Notes: generated by a model not told the origin, from the letters alone. A stretch of 64,000 nucleotides of DNA from Clostridium frigidicarnis (GCF_900111985.1 NZ_FOKI01000009.1:87667-151666); one strand, 5' to 3'. Positions 51,571 through 61,064 are shown, counted from the stretch's first letter. Made by a program: numbers and translations.

Positions 51571-52482
51571 TTATTTTATATTTAACTGTTTTACTGGTCT
51601 TGCTTCAATATATCCTCTGTATCCCATAGGTGCTAATTGAAATCTTGGTCCATCTTCATCAGCCCATTTAAATCCGTAAACCTGAGGATTGTAATTTTTC
51701 ATAATATCCCATAGACCTTTTATTTCTTCATCAAATTTTTCGTCATCATAAGGCTGTCCTTGAAAAACCATCATCTTACAAGGTTGAAGATCAATTAAAT
51801 CAAATCCTTTTGGGACTTCTCCTACATAATTAGCTGGAACTTCTACACCTTGAGTATATACTGACGTACCTGATTTCAATAAGTTTTCCGGCATCCACAT
51901 TCCAATAGGTTCATACATGGCTTCTTTGATACTAGAAAGAATTCCCCATATATCACATCCTACTTCCTCACAATATTCAAAATAATGTGTAGCTTTAATT
52001 CCGCGTTTCAAAATTAACTTTCTTGCAGGACGGTCAACTACTTGTACAAAAACTGTTTTCACATTAGAACTTTTAGACATGTTATCCTCTCCTTTTTGTA
52101 GCATAAGGTAATAATCACGGATATGATTGGGCATAAAAAGTTTCAGTGGAGGTGTATTTTTGCAGTAGTATCTAGGAGTCATAGCAAACTGCTTGGAAAA
52201 CGCCCTTGTAAAACCTTCATGTGAGTCAAAAACGAAATCAAGTGCAACATCAATTATTTTAACATTCTCATCTCTCAATTTAACAGCAGCCCTAGACAAA
52301 CGAAGTGCTCGAATGTATTCAAAGGGTGTTTTACCTGTTAATTCCTTGAAAATCCTTGTAGAATGCCATGGTGAATATCCTGCTGCATTAGCAAGCATAC
52401 AAAGAGTTATTGATTCGGTTATATGATTCTCAATATAAATTTGCATACGATATACCGCATTTATCTTTTCCCACTTTTCCAT
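51571..52482 (-). CDS. AraC-family regulator with GyrI-like effector domain
   Basis: A 303-aa regulator. An N-terminal AraC DNA-binding domain (about 8-105; ITLCMLANAAGYSPWHSTRIF, FDSHEGFTRAFSKQF) is joined to a C-terminal GyrI-like domain (about 140-300; VVDRPARKLILKRG, YTQGVEVPANYV, GFDLIDLQPCKMMVFQG) that binds small hydrophobic or cationic drugs, as in Rob/BmrR-type proteins. It probably responds to toxic small molecules. GAGGTGAGAAC precedes ATG 52482. Target genes are not certain; the neighbouring flavodoxin is a candidate. Confidence 0.88.
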   Translation of the reverse strand: MEKWEKINAVYRMQIYIENHITESITLCMLANAAGYSPWHSTRIFKELTGKTPFEYIRALRLSRAAVKLRDENVKIIDVALDFVFDSHEGFTRAFSKQFAMTPRYYCKNTPPLKLFMPNHIRDYYLMLQKGEDNMSKSSNVKTVFVQVVDRPARKLILKRGIKATHYFEYCEEVGCDIWGILSSIKEAMYEPIGMWMPENLLKSGTSVYTQGVEVPANYVGEVPKGFDLIDLQPCKMMVFQGQPYDDEKFDEEIKGLWDIMKNYNPQVYGFKWADEDGPRFQLAPMGYRGYIEARPVKQLNIK

Positions 52483-52605
52483 GTTCTCACCTCTTGAATA
52501 AAGAATAACATATTTTTATAGATTTTTACTTGACCTATTTTGCTAAAAATAATTTTTAAAGATTATATTTAATATAACTTCATAATTTACTAATCCCACT
52601 TACAT

Positions 52606-52690
52606 TCCAAGAAAATTATAATGTGAAATTCTTATTTTAGAATACCTTATTATTTAATCTTCAAAGAACATTGTTCCTATCTATAATTTT
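52606..52690. repeat. Composite module (P-like and B), 52.6 kb
   Basis: On the minus strand GGAACAATGTTCTTTGAAGA, a B segment, is followed by AATAAGGTATTCTAAAATAA and the P-like CATTATAATTTTCTTGG. It precedes the AraC-type gene. The H element on its right side is not recognisable. Confidence 0.65.
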
Positions 52691-52775
52691 AGTAGTTACG
52701 TGAACTTATGAAAAATGTGAATCAAACTTATCAACAAGTATATATTTTTCATAAAACACAAATTCATTTTATTTT

Positions 52776-54575
52776 TTACAAGTAAGTTTTTAAAAATTCT
52801 TCTATACAACTATACAATCTAATTTTATTAATACTTTTTCTTATCGCGTGACCCTCATCATTAAAAACCAAGTATTCGTGGCTTATGCAACGCTCTTTTA
52901 ACTTTTCTATAATAGTTTCTGATTCAATACTTTTAACTCTAGGGTCTTTTAATCCCTGAACTATTAAAACTGGACATTTTATTTTTTCACAGATAAATAA
53001 TGGGGATTTACTTTTTAACAATCCTCTATCTTTTTGTGGGTGTCCCACCCTCTCATAAAAGCACTCTTTATACTTTCTCCAAAATGAAGGCATATTGTCT
53101 AGAAATGTAAGTAGATTACTTGGACCGTTAACTGATATAACGCACTTAAATATATCAGGTGTAAAGGCTGCTCCTACTAATGCGGCATATCCCCCATAAG
53201 AACCTCCGTATATGCATATTCTTGTAGGGTCAATATTATAGTTTTTAATGGTCCAATTTACTCCATCAACAATATCATCTTGTATTTTACCACCCCACTC
53301 TTTGTAACCTTTTCTTATAAAGTTTTTACCAAATCCTACAGAGCCTCTATAATTAATCTGCAAACATCCGAAACCTTGACTAACAATCCATTGCACAAAT
53401 GGATTAAACCTTCTATAATCTCTAGACTGTGGACCACCATGCACATTAACTACCAAAGGAACTTTAGATGTTTTCTCCTTAGGCATTGTAAGATAACCTG
53501 TTATACTCAAACCATCTCTAGAGATGAATCTTATAGGTTCCATCGGAGAAAATTTATAGTTTTGCAACTGTGGTCTCTCATAAAATAGTAATTGTATAAT
53601 TCTATTTTCTCTATTAAATAGATAATAGGATGGTCCTGAAACATCCTGTTCAAATTTTAAAATCCAAAAAACATCCTGTTTATCTCTGCTAACTATCTGC
53701 ATATCGCCTAAGCCTAGGCTATTTAAAAAAGTTATATCCTTATCTAAATCCTTATTTAAAATAATCCAGTTTCGTTTATCTCTGTAAACATTAAGAGCAT
53801 CAATGTCTCCAGATAATGGATTGATAACTGCATCTTCAATATCAAAAGCCTTATCATTGTATAAAACCTCCTGATTTCGGCTAATTAGGTCTATCCGTAC
53901 AAGAGAGGAAGTAACAGACATGCTAGAATCCTTCACATATAAATGTCTAACATCATTTGAAAAAGTTATGAAATCACTAGTAAAAATATCATCAACATCC
54001 CAGTTAATTAAAGTTATATATGAATTATCTTTATCTACTAATACTAAATCAATTCCGCCATCTTCTCTACTTATGTATCCAGCTATAATTCTTCCCTTCG
54101 CATCTATAAACCAATCACTAATGTTTCCAGGATTTTTCTTGATTAGTTCTACCTTTTTAGTAATTATATCTATACAATAAACGTCTTGAAATTTATTATC
54201 TTTATATTCAATAGCGACATAGAGCTTGTCATCTAATATATTACCATTGTTTAAAATATTTATGTTTCTACTATCGAAGCATTCAATTAGGGTTTTTTCT
54301 AATGTCTCAAGATTTATAAATATCAGTTTAAAACACTCATCCCCATCAGTATCGTGGCTTAAAGCAATGCTATTATTATTTATCCAAAAATAGCTTTTAA
54401 GTGGTTTATAAGAAGTTAATATTATCTTTTCAATACTGTTATTTAAATCTCTAACTATTAGATTGACATTATCATCACCATTCCTAATATATGAAAGCTT
54501 ATTTCCATCAAATGATATTTTAGGATCCATGAATTTTTGTGTCTTTATAATTTCTTCAATTGGAAATTCCACCAC
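52776..54575 (-). CDS. S9-family prolyl oligopeptidase-like serine peptidase
   Basis: A cytosolic enzyme of about 599 aa: an N-terminal beta-propeller-like region (about 1-350; DLNNSIEKIIL, FWINNNSIALSHD and further WD-like strands) followed by the alpha/beta-hydrolase catalytic domain. The nucleophile is GGSYGG (about 460), the acid is D in VQGLKDPRV (about 545) and the base is H in DEGHAI (about 577). These are S9 (acylaminoacyl/dipeptidyl) hallmarks. The start is either GTG 54575 or GTG 54572; both lie just beyond a G8 run that forms the ribosome binding site. It is monocistronic. Confidence 0.85.
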   Translation of the reverse strand: MVEFPIEEIIKTQKFMDPKISFDGNKLSYIRNGDDNVNLIVRDLNNSIEKIILTSYKPLKSYFWINNNSIALSHDTDGDECFKLIFINLETLEKTLIECFDSRNINILNNGNILDDKLYVAIEYKDNKFQDVYCIDIITKKVELIKKNPGNISDWFIDAKGRIIAGYISREDGGIDLVLVDKDNSYITLINWDVDDIFTSDFITFSNDVRHLYVKDSSMSVTSSLVRIDLISRNQEVLYNDKAFDIEDAVINPLSGDIDALNVYRDKRNWIILNKDLDKDITFLNSLGLGDMQIVSRDKQDVFWILKFEQDVSGPSYYLFNRENRIIQLLFYERPQLQNYKFSPMEPIRFISRDGLSITGYLTMPKEKTSKVPLVVNVHGGPQSRDYRRFNPFVQWIVSQGFGCLQINYRGSVGFGKNFIRKGYKEWGGKIQDDIVDGVNWTIKNYNIDPTRICIYGGSYGGYAALVGAAFTPDIFKCVISVNGPSNLLTFLDNMPSFWRKYKECFYERVGHPQKDRGLLKSKSPLFICEKIKCPVLIVQGLKDPRVKSIESETIIEKLKERCISHEYLVFNDEGHAIRKSINKIRLYSCIEEFLKTYL

Positions 54576-54597
54576 CAAGCCCCCCCCTTTTTTTTTC
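54576..54597 (-). promoter_or_regulatory. Homopolymer A9-G8 ribosome binding site
   Basis: On the minus strand nine A and then eight G lie immediately before the GTG starts of the S9 peptidase gene. The G run can act as the Shine-Dalgarno site, and length changes by slippage would shift spacing and so expression. Confidence 0.5.
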
Positions 54598-54806
54598 AAT
54601 GTACACAATAAAAGTTGGATTTAAACTATTATAAATAAAATACTATTGATTTATATAGACCAATAATAATTTACTTTAATTTAAACCACTCCTTTCTCAC
54701 ATTACTTGCTGAACTACATGGTCAATAGTTATCTGTTTACATTTTATCATATTTTTAACACAACAACATTGCCCTTTTTACTAATATAGTAAATATATTT
54801 ACTTAT

Positions 54807-54846
54807 AATGCCGTAAAGTTCAAATTTGAATAATACGGTGTTTTAG
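54807..54846. repeat. H stem-loop copy, 54.8 kb
   Basis: GCCGTA and TACGGT arms with ATTCAAATTTGAAT at the top. It lies 170 bases left of the XRE-like remnant. The gene it terminated is probably lost. Confidence 0.7.
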
Positions 54847-54927
54847 AAGTATCGTACAATTCAGATATCTTGTCACTCTACTTTGATATGAATCTAAAAT
54901 CGTATACTTTTTACTCTATGCACTTAT

Positions 54928-55056
54928 CTAGCCGGTTTTATCAACTATCATTACTATACCAGTAACATCTCCACCAATATGGTATCCACTAATAAGATAG
55001 TCATAACTTACATTATAAAGTTGACTTAGTAAATAACTCTTTGGAATACATTATAT
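54928..55056 (-). pseudogene. Possible remnant of an XRE-type regulator
   Basis: Forty codons between two stops read CIPKSYLLSQLYNVSYDYLI followed by SGYHIGGDVTGIVMIVDKTG. The LLSQLYNVSYDYLISG stretch resembles the end of XRE-family helix-turn-helix domains (compare LAKIFNVSTDYLLxG). No start or site is present, and it is very short. The call is tentative. Confidence 0.4.
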
Positions 55057-55074
55057 TTGCCTAAAGTTATTGAG

Positions 55075-55126
55075 AAAAACAGTTACCATTATCAATTAAA
55101 TTGAAATTATGGTAACTGTTTTTTCT
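55075..55126 (-). terminator. Terminator of the polysaccharide deacetylase gene
   Basis: A perfect 15-bp stem (AAAAACAGTTACCAT and complement) with a 19-nt loop and T-rich tails on both sides lies 65 bases past the stop at 55191. Confidence 0.85.
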
Positions 55127-55190
55127 TAAATGGCATAAAGATTATGTATAAAATACAATGACGATAGTATAATAGGATTTTAATCTTAGT

Positions 55191-56057
55191 TTAAGACATA
55201 GTTTTGAATTCATATCCTTGACTTTTTAAGTACTCTATGATTTGAGGTAATGCTTTAGCTGTTTCTTCTTTACCGTAAGTGTCGTGCATTAATATTACAA
55301 CTTTTTCTTTAGTTCCTACAGATTCTTTTAAACTTTCTAATAATTCAGCTGCATTTTTCCTCTTACCTTCTGCATCTGCATTCATTGCATTCCAGTCTAT
55401 TTGCCACATATCATTTTCTGCTATCTTAGTATCAAACGCTTGTAGGTTAGGGTCTTTATAGTATTCTCTGGACATATAACCTCCAGGCATTCTTAAGACT
55501 CTTGTTCTAAAGTCTTGTCCAATAGCTTTTCTTATTGACTCATTACATTGATTAACTTCATTTATATAAGCATTTATGTCAAGTTTATTGTTAGGATATA
55601 ATTTTTTCATGTCATGAGTATAAGTATGATTTCCAATAGCATGTCCACTTTCGAAAATCTCCTTTACTAAGCTTTTGCTTTTGTCATCTCTATCAACATT
55701 TTGTCCCACTAAAAAGAAGGTTGCTTTTATATTCTTTTCTTTTAAAATATCTAATATTTCAGGAGTTACAGTAGTTGAAGGTCCATCATCAAAAGTAAGA
55801 AAGGCTATTTTCTTGCCATCCTTTTCTTTATTATTTAAATCATTCTTTAGTTTTTCTATATCATAACTATCATTGGTATTTGACTTCTCTTTTTCATCTA
55901 TGGGCTTAGAGGCTTGAACAATACTATTAGTGGATGTCCCTTCGGAATAAGTAGAATATTTGCTAGGGAAATTTTTATAACCCTTATATCCTAAAGTCAG
56001 CAATCCAATCGTTGATAATGAAATTAAACCTATTTTTTTCAAACTTTTGTTTATCAT
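55191..56057 (-). CDS. Membrane-anchored polysaccharide (peptidoglycan) deacetylase
   Basis: A 288-aa protein with an N-terminal helix (about 10-27), a Ser/Thr/Lys linker (about 35-75) and a NodB domain from about 80. The metal and catalytic motifs are FLTFDDGPS (Asp pair, about 85-93) and GNHTYTH (His-X3-His, about 140), followed by RMPGGY and LMHDT. CE4 enzymes of this type remove acetyl groups from peptidoglycan GlcNAc or MurNAc, giving lysozyme resistance. A Cys-free N-terminus favours a membrane anchor. A terminator follows; the gene is independent. Confidence 0.88.
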   Translation of the reverse strand: MINKSLKKIGLISLSTIGLLTLGYKGYKNFPSKYSTYSEGTSTNSIVQASKPIDEKEKSNTNDSYDIEKLKNDLNNKEKDGKKIAFLTFDDGPSTTVTPEILDILKEKNIKATFFLVGQNVDRDDKSKSLVKEIFESGHAIGNHTYTHDMKKLYPNNKLDINAYINEVNQCNESIRKAIGQDFRTRVLRMPGGYMSREYYKDPNLQAFDTKIAENDMWQIDWNAMNADAEGKRKNAAELLESLKESVGTKEKVVILMHDTYGKEETAKALPQIIEYLKSQGYEFKTMS

Positions 56058-56356
56058 AATTTTTATCTCCTTGAGTGTAATATTATTATTTTAATCATAT
56101 AAAACTTACCTTCATTTCCTTTCAGCAAAGTTTTATATGGTTAAATACATTGAATTTTAAATTAGCTAAAGTTTTAATTAACTACAGGATTAATTGTAAT
56201 ATATATATATATGATAAGTTTTTGCAAGTTGTAAATAAGTTGTAAAAAGGAAACAAAATATATAAATATGAAATTGCAATAAATTTAAAAAAGTGGTTAA
56301 GTGAATATAATATAAAAGAAATACTATGATGATTATTTAAGACAGTAGGTATATAT
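56058..56356. other. AT-rich intergenic region, no gene
   Basis: Promoter-like TATA sequence (ATATATATATA near 56200) but no coding frame with a ribosome binding site. A minus-strand frame at 56182-56379 begins inside the terminator at 56357-56402 and is rejected. Confidence 0.5.
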
Positions 56357-56402
56357 AAAAAAAGGCACAATTCTCTCACTTAAGAGGATTGCGCCTTTTT
56401 AG
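56357..56402. terminator. Terminator of the two-component/lipoprotein operon
   Basis: An imperfect 19-bp stem (AAAAAGGC-CAATTCTCT and complement) with a 6-nt loop and strong A/T tails on both sides, 49 bases beyond the lipoprotein stop. Confidence 0.85.
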
Positions 56403-56450
56403 TTAGTCTAAGAATTTTAATCATAGTCTAACTTTAATCACATACATATA

Positions 56451-57176
56451 CTAGTAGTTACTATATACTCGAGTCATTATACCTATTGACAGTGATGCTA
56501 TCTTTTTAGAATTAGCATCAATACTTATATTTACTTTCTTACTTTCTGATTCATTATCTTCAAAGGTAAAGTTATATGTATTATATTCTGTGACAATTTC
56601 ACTTTTAAAGGTAAGTTTTGCATTTTTAATGCCACCTATATTATTTTTTTCAATAAACTCTTTTGCAATGTTTTCTGAGTCCTCCATATCAAGTTTGTTT
56701 TTTGATGTAGTTATATAAATATAGTGATTAAAGCTTATAATTTCACCTGTTTTCGCATCTAATTCAGTGTAATAATCAAGATGCTTTTCACTTGGATTTT
56801 GGTTCTCTTTAGAAAAGAATTCCACTCTATAAATACCATTTTCAAGTACTGATTTGCTATTTTCAAACTTCATATCACTATCTAATTCAAGTTTGTTTAA
56901 AGTAGGTTTTAGGGTTGATGGATTAAGAAAATAAACGTTGCAGTCCACCTCTGTTAGATAAAGTTTCACATCAAAATACCTCTCTAAGATTTCTAGAGCT
57001 TTTAACTTAGCTTCTTCTTCAGATAAGATTTTTTCTTTTTTTGATTCATCTAAAGAGGTATTTGAATCAATAGTTTCAACAATGAGGCGATCTTTCTTTA
57101 TAGTATCAAATTCACTACAAGAGGTTAAGAACAAAGTAAAAAATAATAGTATGAAAGATAAAGTTTTATATTTCAT
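56451..57176 (-). CDS. Lipoprotein encoded with a two-component system, 241 aa
   Basis: The signal peptide ends at the lipobox LTSC (Cys20 from ATG 57176). The mature part has charged residues (SLDESKKEKILSEEEAKLKAL) and a PepSY-like/YcdB-like pattern: two repeats of (SEEEAxxxAxEIL)-like helix plus strands (DVKLYLTEVDC; DSENIAKEFIEKNN). Such domains often inhibit or bind peptidases. It is the last gene of the regulator-kinase-lipoprotein operon and overlaps the kinase gene by 11 bases, with a run of seven G as its ribosome binding site. It may regulate or be controlled by the kinase. Confidence 0.78.
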   Translation of the reverse strand: MKYKTLSFILLFFTLFLTSCSEFDTIKKDRLIVETIDSNTSLDESKKEKILSEEEAKLKALEILERYFDVKLYLTEVDCNVYFLNPSTLKPTLNKLELDSDMKFENSKSVLENGIYRVEFFSKENQNPSEKHLDYYTELDAKTGEIISFNHYIYITTSKNKLDMEDSENIAKEFIEKNNIGGIKNAKLTFKSEIVTEYNTYNFTFEDNESESKKVNISIDANSKKIASLSIGIMTRVYSNY

Positions 57177-58614
57177 CTGACAAATCCCCCCCTTTATCAA
57201 TATTGAATATTAGTTTTATTGAAGTACCCTTATTTACCTCACTCCTAACTTTAATACTTCCACTATGAATATCCATTATCCTTTTACATATTGATAACCC
57301 AAGACCAGCACCATTATTTGCTCTAGTACGTGCTCTATCCACCATATAAAATGGTTCAAAAATTTTATCTAGATGTTCTTTAGGAATTCCCATACCATAA
57401 TCTTTGATTTCAACTTGATAATTATCTTTATTAATATAAATATCAAGTTTTGAATCAATATCTGAAGCTTTTATAGCATTGACTACTAGATTAGATATTA
57501 ATACTTTCATTAAATCATTTTCCATCCTCATTTGGAAGTCATCACCTTGTAGTGTTAAACTTATGTTTTTTTCATATAATTTGGGCCTTAAAGATTCTTC
57601 AACATCAAGAACAATATTTTTAATGTGTTCATTCTTAAGCTTAAAGTCTTCATTTTTTAATAATATTAAATCCATTAATTTAAAAGATAGTTCTTCTAAT
57701 CTTTTTCCTTCTTTGTATATAAAATCTAGTCCATCTATGAAGCTCTCCTCATTATATTTAGTAGTACGAAGTAAATCAGCATATCCAATTATTGAAGTTA
57801 GTGGAGTTTTCAGCTCATGAGTTAAGTTATCAATAAATCTCTGTTTTTCATTATTGTTTTTTTCTAGCTCATTAATTTTTTCATCAACCACCTGAGCCAT
57901 TGAGTTGAAATTTTCTGCCAGTAGGCTTACTTCATCTCTAGATTTTACTTCTACCTTTTCAGAAAAGTTTCCCTTAGAGATTCTTTTAGTTGCATCTATA
58001 AGGTTTTTAATTGGTTTTGTTATATGTCTGCTTATAAAGTACATAAATACCATGAAAATTAAAGACACTACAATATCAATCTTAAAAAAGAAAGTATATT
58101 GGGTTTTTCTTTCATCATAAACTTCAGAGATGTTTCTTGCATAAGTAAATGTATATTCGTTGTTATTCATAGATATAGAGTTTGATATAAATATATATGA
58201 CTTATTGTCTATATCTCTTATTAAATATTGTCTTTTATTTGCACTAAGTGATTTAATTTCTTCTCTATCTTCAGGCAACTTAAATGTTATATTACTAAAT
58301 ACACTTTTATTATCCTTATCTAAAAGTTCTATATAAATGCTTTTATCATTATTTTTATTATAATAGTCATTGATAGCATTATATAGAACCTCTTTATCAG
58401 AGCTTATATTACGAGAATATCTCCTTAAGATATCATTTATAGGAATGCTTAAATTTATTCCAGAATATATACTTAAATGTTCACTTAAACATCTATTTAC
58501 TTCTCTTCTTAAATTTTCATCATGAATTTTGTCTATTATTAGAATCCCTGCCAAGTTAAATGTTAATATAAATAGTATCAAAGAAAAGACATATATTCTT
58601 TGCCAGAATTTCAT
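57166..58614 (-). CDS. Sensor histidine kinase with HAMP domain
   Basis: A 482-aa membrane kinase: helix about 10-28, extracytoplasmic sensor about 30-175, helix about 178-196, HAMP (about 195-250; RHITKPIKNLIDATKRISKGN), phospho-acceptor His in FIDNLTHELKTPLTS (about 266), N-box (ISNLVVNAIKASD), G1 (DYGMGIPKEH) and G2 (NGAGLGLSI). It is of the OmpR-pairing type. The response regulator gene lies 3 bases upstream. The end overlaps the lipoprotein gene. Confidence 0.92.
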   Translation of the reverse strand: MKFWQRIYVFSLILFILTFNLAGILIIDKIHDENLRREVNRCLSEHLSIYSGINLSIPINDILRRYSRNISSDKEVLYNAINDYYNKNNDKSIYIELLDKDNKSVFSNITFKLPEDREEIKSLSANKRQYLIRDIDNKSYIFISNSISMNNNEYTFTYARNISEVYDERKTQYTFFFKIDIVVSLIFMVFMYFISRHITKPIKNLIDATKRISKGNFSEKVEVKSRDEVSLLAENFNSMAQVVDEKINELEKNNNEKQRFIDNLTHELKTPLTSIIGYADLLRTTKYNEESFIDGLDFIYKEGKRLEELSFKLMDLILLKNEDFKLKNEHIKNIVLDVEESLRPKLYEKNISLTLQGDDFQMRMENDLMKVLISNLVVNAIKASDIDSKLDIYINKDNYQVEIKDYGMGIPKEHLDKIFEPFYMVDRARTRANNGAGLGLSICKRIMDIHSGSIKVRSEVNKGTSIKLIFNIDKGGDLSDEI

Positions 58615-58617
58615 TGA

Positions 58618-59274
58618 TTAATCCTCCAGTCTATAGCCAATTTTATAAACTGTTTTTATGTTATCACTTAAATCTAATTTTTTTCTAAGGTAGCCTATAT
58701 GCATATCAATAGTTCTTGTTTCTCCAATATAATCAAATTGCCATACCTTTTCTAGGAGTATTTCTCTAGTTAAAGCTATATTTTTATTTTGCACTAATAT
58801 ACATAGTAAATTAAATTCCTTAAGGGTCAAATCAACTAAATCACTATTCTTTTTTACTACTCTTTCTTTTAAATATATTTTTATATCCTTAAATTCTAAA
58901 ATGTCATTTGCTTTTCCGTATCGTCTAAGCACTGTTTCAATTCTTGCTAAAAGTTCTATTGACTCAAATGGTTTTACAATATAATCCTCAGCACCTAATT
59001 TTAAACCCTGTACTTTATCAACAACTGAGTTTTTTGCAGTTAGAAATATAACGGGAATGTCTAAGTATCTTATCTTGTCCATTATAGTGAAACCATCGGC
59101 ACCAGGAATCATAATATCTAAAAGTACTAAATCAATATGCTCTTTTTGAACAATATCAATTGCTTCTAAGCCATCATGAACCTGTTTAGTTTCATAATTT
59201 GCTATGTTTAAATTTAGTCTAATCAAATTTGATATTCCTAAGTCATCTTCTACTATTAAAATCTTTTGTTTCAA
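58618..59274 (-). CDS. OmpR/PhoB-type response regulator
   Basis: A 218-aa regulator with a REC domain (EDD at 9-11, D53 in LVLLDIMIPGADG, K in VKPFES) and a C-terminal winged helix (about 125-218; LTLKEFNLLCIL, ILLEKVWQFDYIGETRTIDMHIGYLRKKL). It works with the kinase encoded 3 bases downstream. The operon likely also includes the lipoprotein. GGAGG precedes the ATG. Confidence 0.93.
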   Translation of the reverse strand: MKQKILIVEDDLGISNLIRLNLNIANYETKQVHDGLEAIDIVQKEHIDLVLLDIMIPGADGFTIMDKIRYLDIPVIFLTAKNSVVDKVQGLKLGAEDYIVKPFESIELLARIETVLRRYGKANDILEFKDIKIYLKERVVKKNSDLVDLTLKEFNLLCILVQNKNIALTREILLEKVWQFDYIGETRTIDMHIGYLRKKLDLSDNIKTVYKIGYRLED

Positions 59275-59286
59275 GATCTTTACCTC

Positions 59287-59505
59287 CTAATATATATTAT
59301 AGATATAATACTTTTTACACTCCTGCTCTGCAACATAAGAAAGAAGACCTAGAAACTGATATTCTAGTCTGTTACAGTCTTTCCCACTTTGTTTATCAAC
59401 AAAAATATATCTATTCTCTACATCTAGAGCTTTCATTTTAAGTATTTGACATGTTTCATTTTTATCTATTGAACCTACTCGACAATAACCCATAGTTTTA
59501 GACAT
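59287..59505 (-). pseudogene. Serine recombinase (resolvase) N-terminal remnant
   Basis: The frame reads MSKTMGYCRVGSIDKNETCQ, then ALDVENRYIFVDKQSGKDCNRLEYQFLGLL. This is the N-terminal part of a resolvase/invertase catalytic domain (YxRVSxxxQNExRQ; KQSGKDxxRPxYQ). The catalytic Ser position is altered (RVGS for RVSS) and the protein ends after about 72 residues, so it is inactive. It marks an old mobile event next to the two-component operon. Confidence 0.7.
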
Positions 59506-59796
59506 ACTTAAACACTTTCTTACATTATTTCTGTATACATTATATAATAACTGTTGCATGAAGCCTATATATTTTTGCAGCATTTCAAAAGTAACATTTT
59601 AGACTCTAGTGAAATATATTCTAATAGTGCCATAAAACTATACCTTATTATGACAGTTTCCATATACAGTCTCGTTAATACACTCCATATACTTGTAAAA
59701 ATAGTATATAATGGTGTGAGAGATAGTGCTCGTAAATCTTAAATTTACACTTTGCAGCTACTATCCCTAATAGATAATAAAAGGAGCTTAATATCA

Positions 59797-60354
59797 ATGA
59801 AAAAACATTACATATTAATTTTTGTCCCTATAATTATTTCAATTATAGTAATTTTTAATGGCTGCAATAATAGTGAAGTAATAAGCAATAAGCAAAGTAC
59901 AAATACAGACACTGAAAAAATAAGTGAGAACTTTAAAAGTATCTATGATGATGAAGAGAGAATAGCTAATAATTGTGGAGGAGCCTATTATTCAAAATAT
60001 GGGATGGATATGCGCAAGAAAGATATTATTAGTGGAGAATTTGGGGGATATTATGGTGCAGTCAACTATTGGATTTTAGATGCAAAGGAAGCTGAAAAGA
60101 TAACTTTAAATTATAATTTAGAATTTGGTAAAGAGGGAAAATATAAGCTACTTTTATGTACTCCTGATAAAAAGCTTATAAAAATATTTGAGCATATCTC
60201 CGGTAACAGTATTGAAAAGAAGGAGACAACAATAGATATAGAAAAAGGTGTAAACAGGGTAGTAGCTATTGGAAATAATGCTACTGCAAAAGTGTATATG
60301 TCAATTAAAACACAAGGAGATATTGAGATTAAAGATTTTACTAGCAACGAATAA
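59797..60354 (+). CDS. Putative lipoprotein, 185 aa
   Basis: The signal peptide (MKKHYILIFVPIIISIIV) ends in FNGC (Cys23), a slightly unusual lipobox. A Ser/Thr/Asn-rich spacer leads to a C-terminal beta-rich domain (ITLNYNLEFGKEGKYKLL, GVNRVVAIGNNATAKVYMSI). I do not recognise the domain; it may be a binding domain on the cell surface. ATG 59797 has AAGGAG 10 nt upstream; 15 open upstream codons are not supported. A strong terminator follows. Confidence 0.75.
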   Translation: MKKHYILIFVPIIISIIVIFNGCNNSEVISNKQSTNTDTEKISENFKSIYDDEERIANNCGGAYYSKYGMDMRKKDIISGEFGGYYGAVNYWILDAKEAEKITLNYNLEFGKEGKYKLLLCTPDKKLIKIFEHISGNSIEKKETTIDIEKGVNRVVAIGNNATAKVYMSIKTQGDIEIKDFTSNE

Positions 60355-60361
60355 TTATTAT

Positions 60362-60402
60362 GGGGTATGTCCACCAAGTCGTAAATGTTGGACATACCCC
60401 CA
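60362..60402. terminator. Strong hairpin terminator
   Basis: A perfect 12-bp G/C-rich stem (GGGGTATGTCCA / TGGACATACCCC) with a 15-nt loop. It is placed just after the plus-strand lipoprotein; the T run after it is weak. Confidence 0.75.
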
Positions 60403-60521
60403 ATATATAATTAAAAGTAGAAGTTAGTGGGGCAAATCCGAAAATTGTATGATACCAATGTTGAAAATATTGAATTACAGCCCAATCAATTAGATTATAG
60501 TTTTATATTTTTATTGTACTC

Positions 60522-61064
60522 CTATACATATTTCTTTAGCAATTGCTCCATATTCATTTTCATTGACAGCATGTCTGCTAAGAACACATCTACCAAAAGT
60601 CTATTGCCCATCTGATATTCCTGTTTGGCAACTTGTGCACCAAATTTCCTATAAAACTGATTTGATGGTGAATAATGATGGTTATATACAACCATCTTTT
60701 CCATTCCCTTCGCCATGTAGAAATCAAATGTGTAAATCATCATCATAAGTGAAATCCCCCTGTTTCTCTGGTCAGGATATACCCAGAGACCATTAAACTC
60801 TATCCCTTTTTCAGGTATGTCAAAGGTTTCAGCAAAACTGCTAAAGGCGATGCCAAGCATCTTGTTATTTTCAAATGCTCCAATCAACAAACGAATATCC
60901 TGGTTTTCTTTGGCTGTATTCATCCAATCTACCCAGAGATCTAATTCCTCTGAAACGGAAAGAGTGTTTTCAGCCTTGCCAGCCAATTCTTCTGTCCAAC
61001 ACAAAATCCTTAATTCTATTGCTTGTTCCATATCCAATTCCGTTAATTGCCTAATTTTAATCAT
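60522..61064 (-). CDS. GNAT acetyltransferase, 180 aa
   Basis: A complete GNAT with IKIRQLTELDMEQAIELRI start, strand GAFENNKMLGIAFSS, motif A FNGLWVYPDQRNRGISLMMM (RxxGxS) and motif B KMVVYNHHYSPSNQFYRKFG. ATG 61064 follows GGAGGATGAG; five codons upstream open with TTG but without support. Substrate unknown. Its promoter module (P-like ACAAGAAAATTACATCATAT) is at 61126-61152. Confidence 0.82.
   Translation of the reverse strand: MIKIRQLTELDMEQAIELRILCWTEELAGKAENTLSVSEELDLWVDWMNTAKENQDIRLLIGAFENNKMLGIAFSSFAETFDIPEKGIEFNGLWVYPDQRNRGISLMMMIYTFDFYMAKGMEKMVVYNHHYSPSNQFYRKFGAQVAKQEYQMGNRLLVDVFLADMLSMKMNMEQLLKKYV

Noticed and set aside
52193..52426. Plus-strand frame inside the AraC-type gene
   Set aside because: Shadow of the AraC-type coding sequence with no site of its own.
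56182..56379. Minus-strand 65-codon hydrophobic frame
   Set aside because: Its start lies within the strong terminator at 56357-56402 and it has no ribosome binding site.
60427..60615. Plus-strand 62-codon frame
   Set aside because: It overlaps the 3' end of the GNAT gene on the other strand and has no family features.
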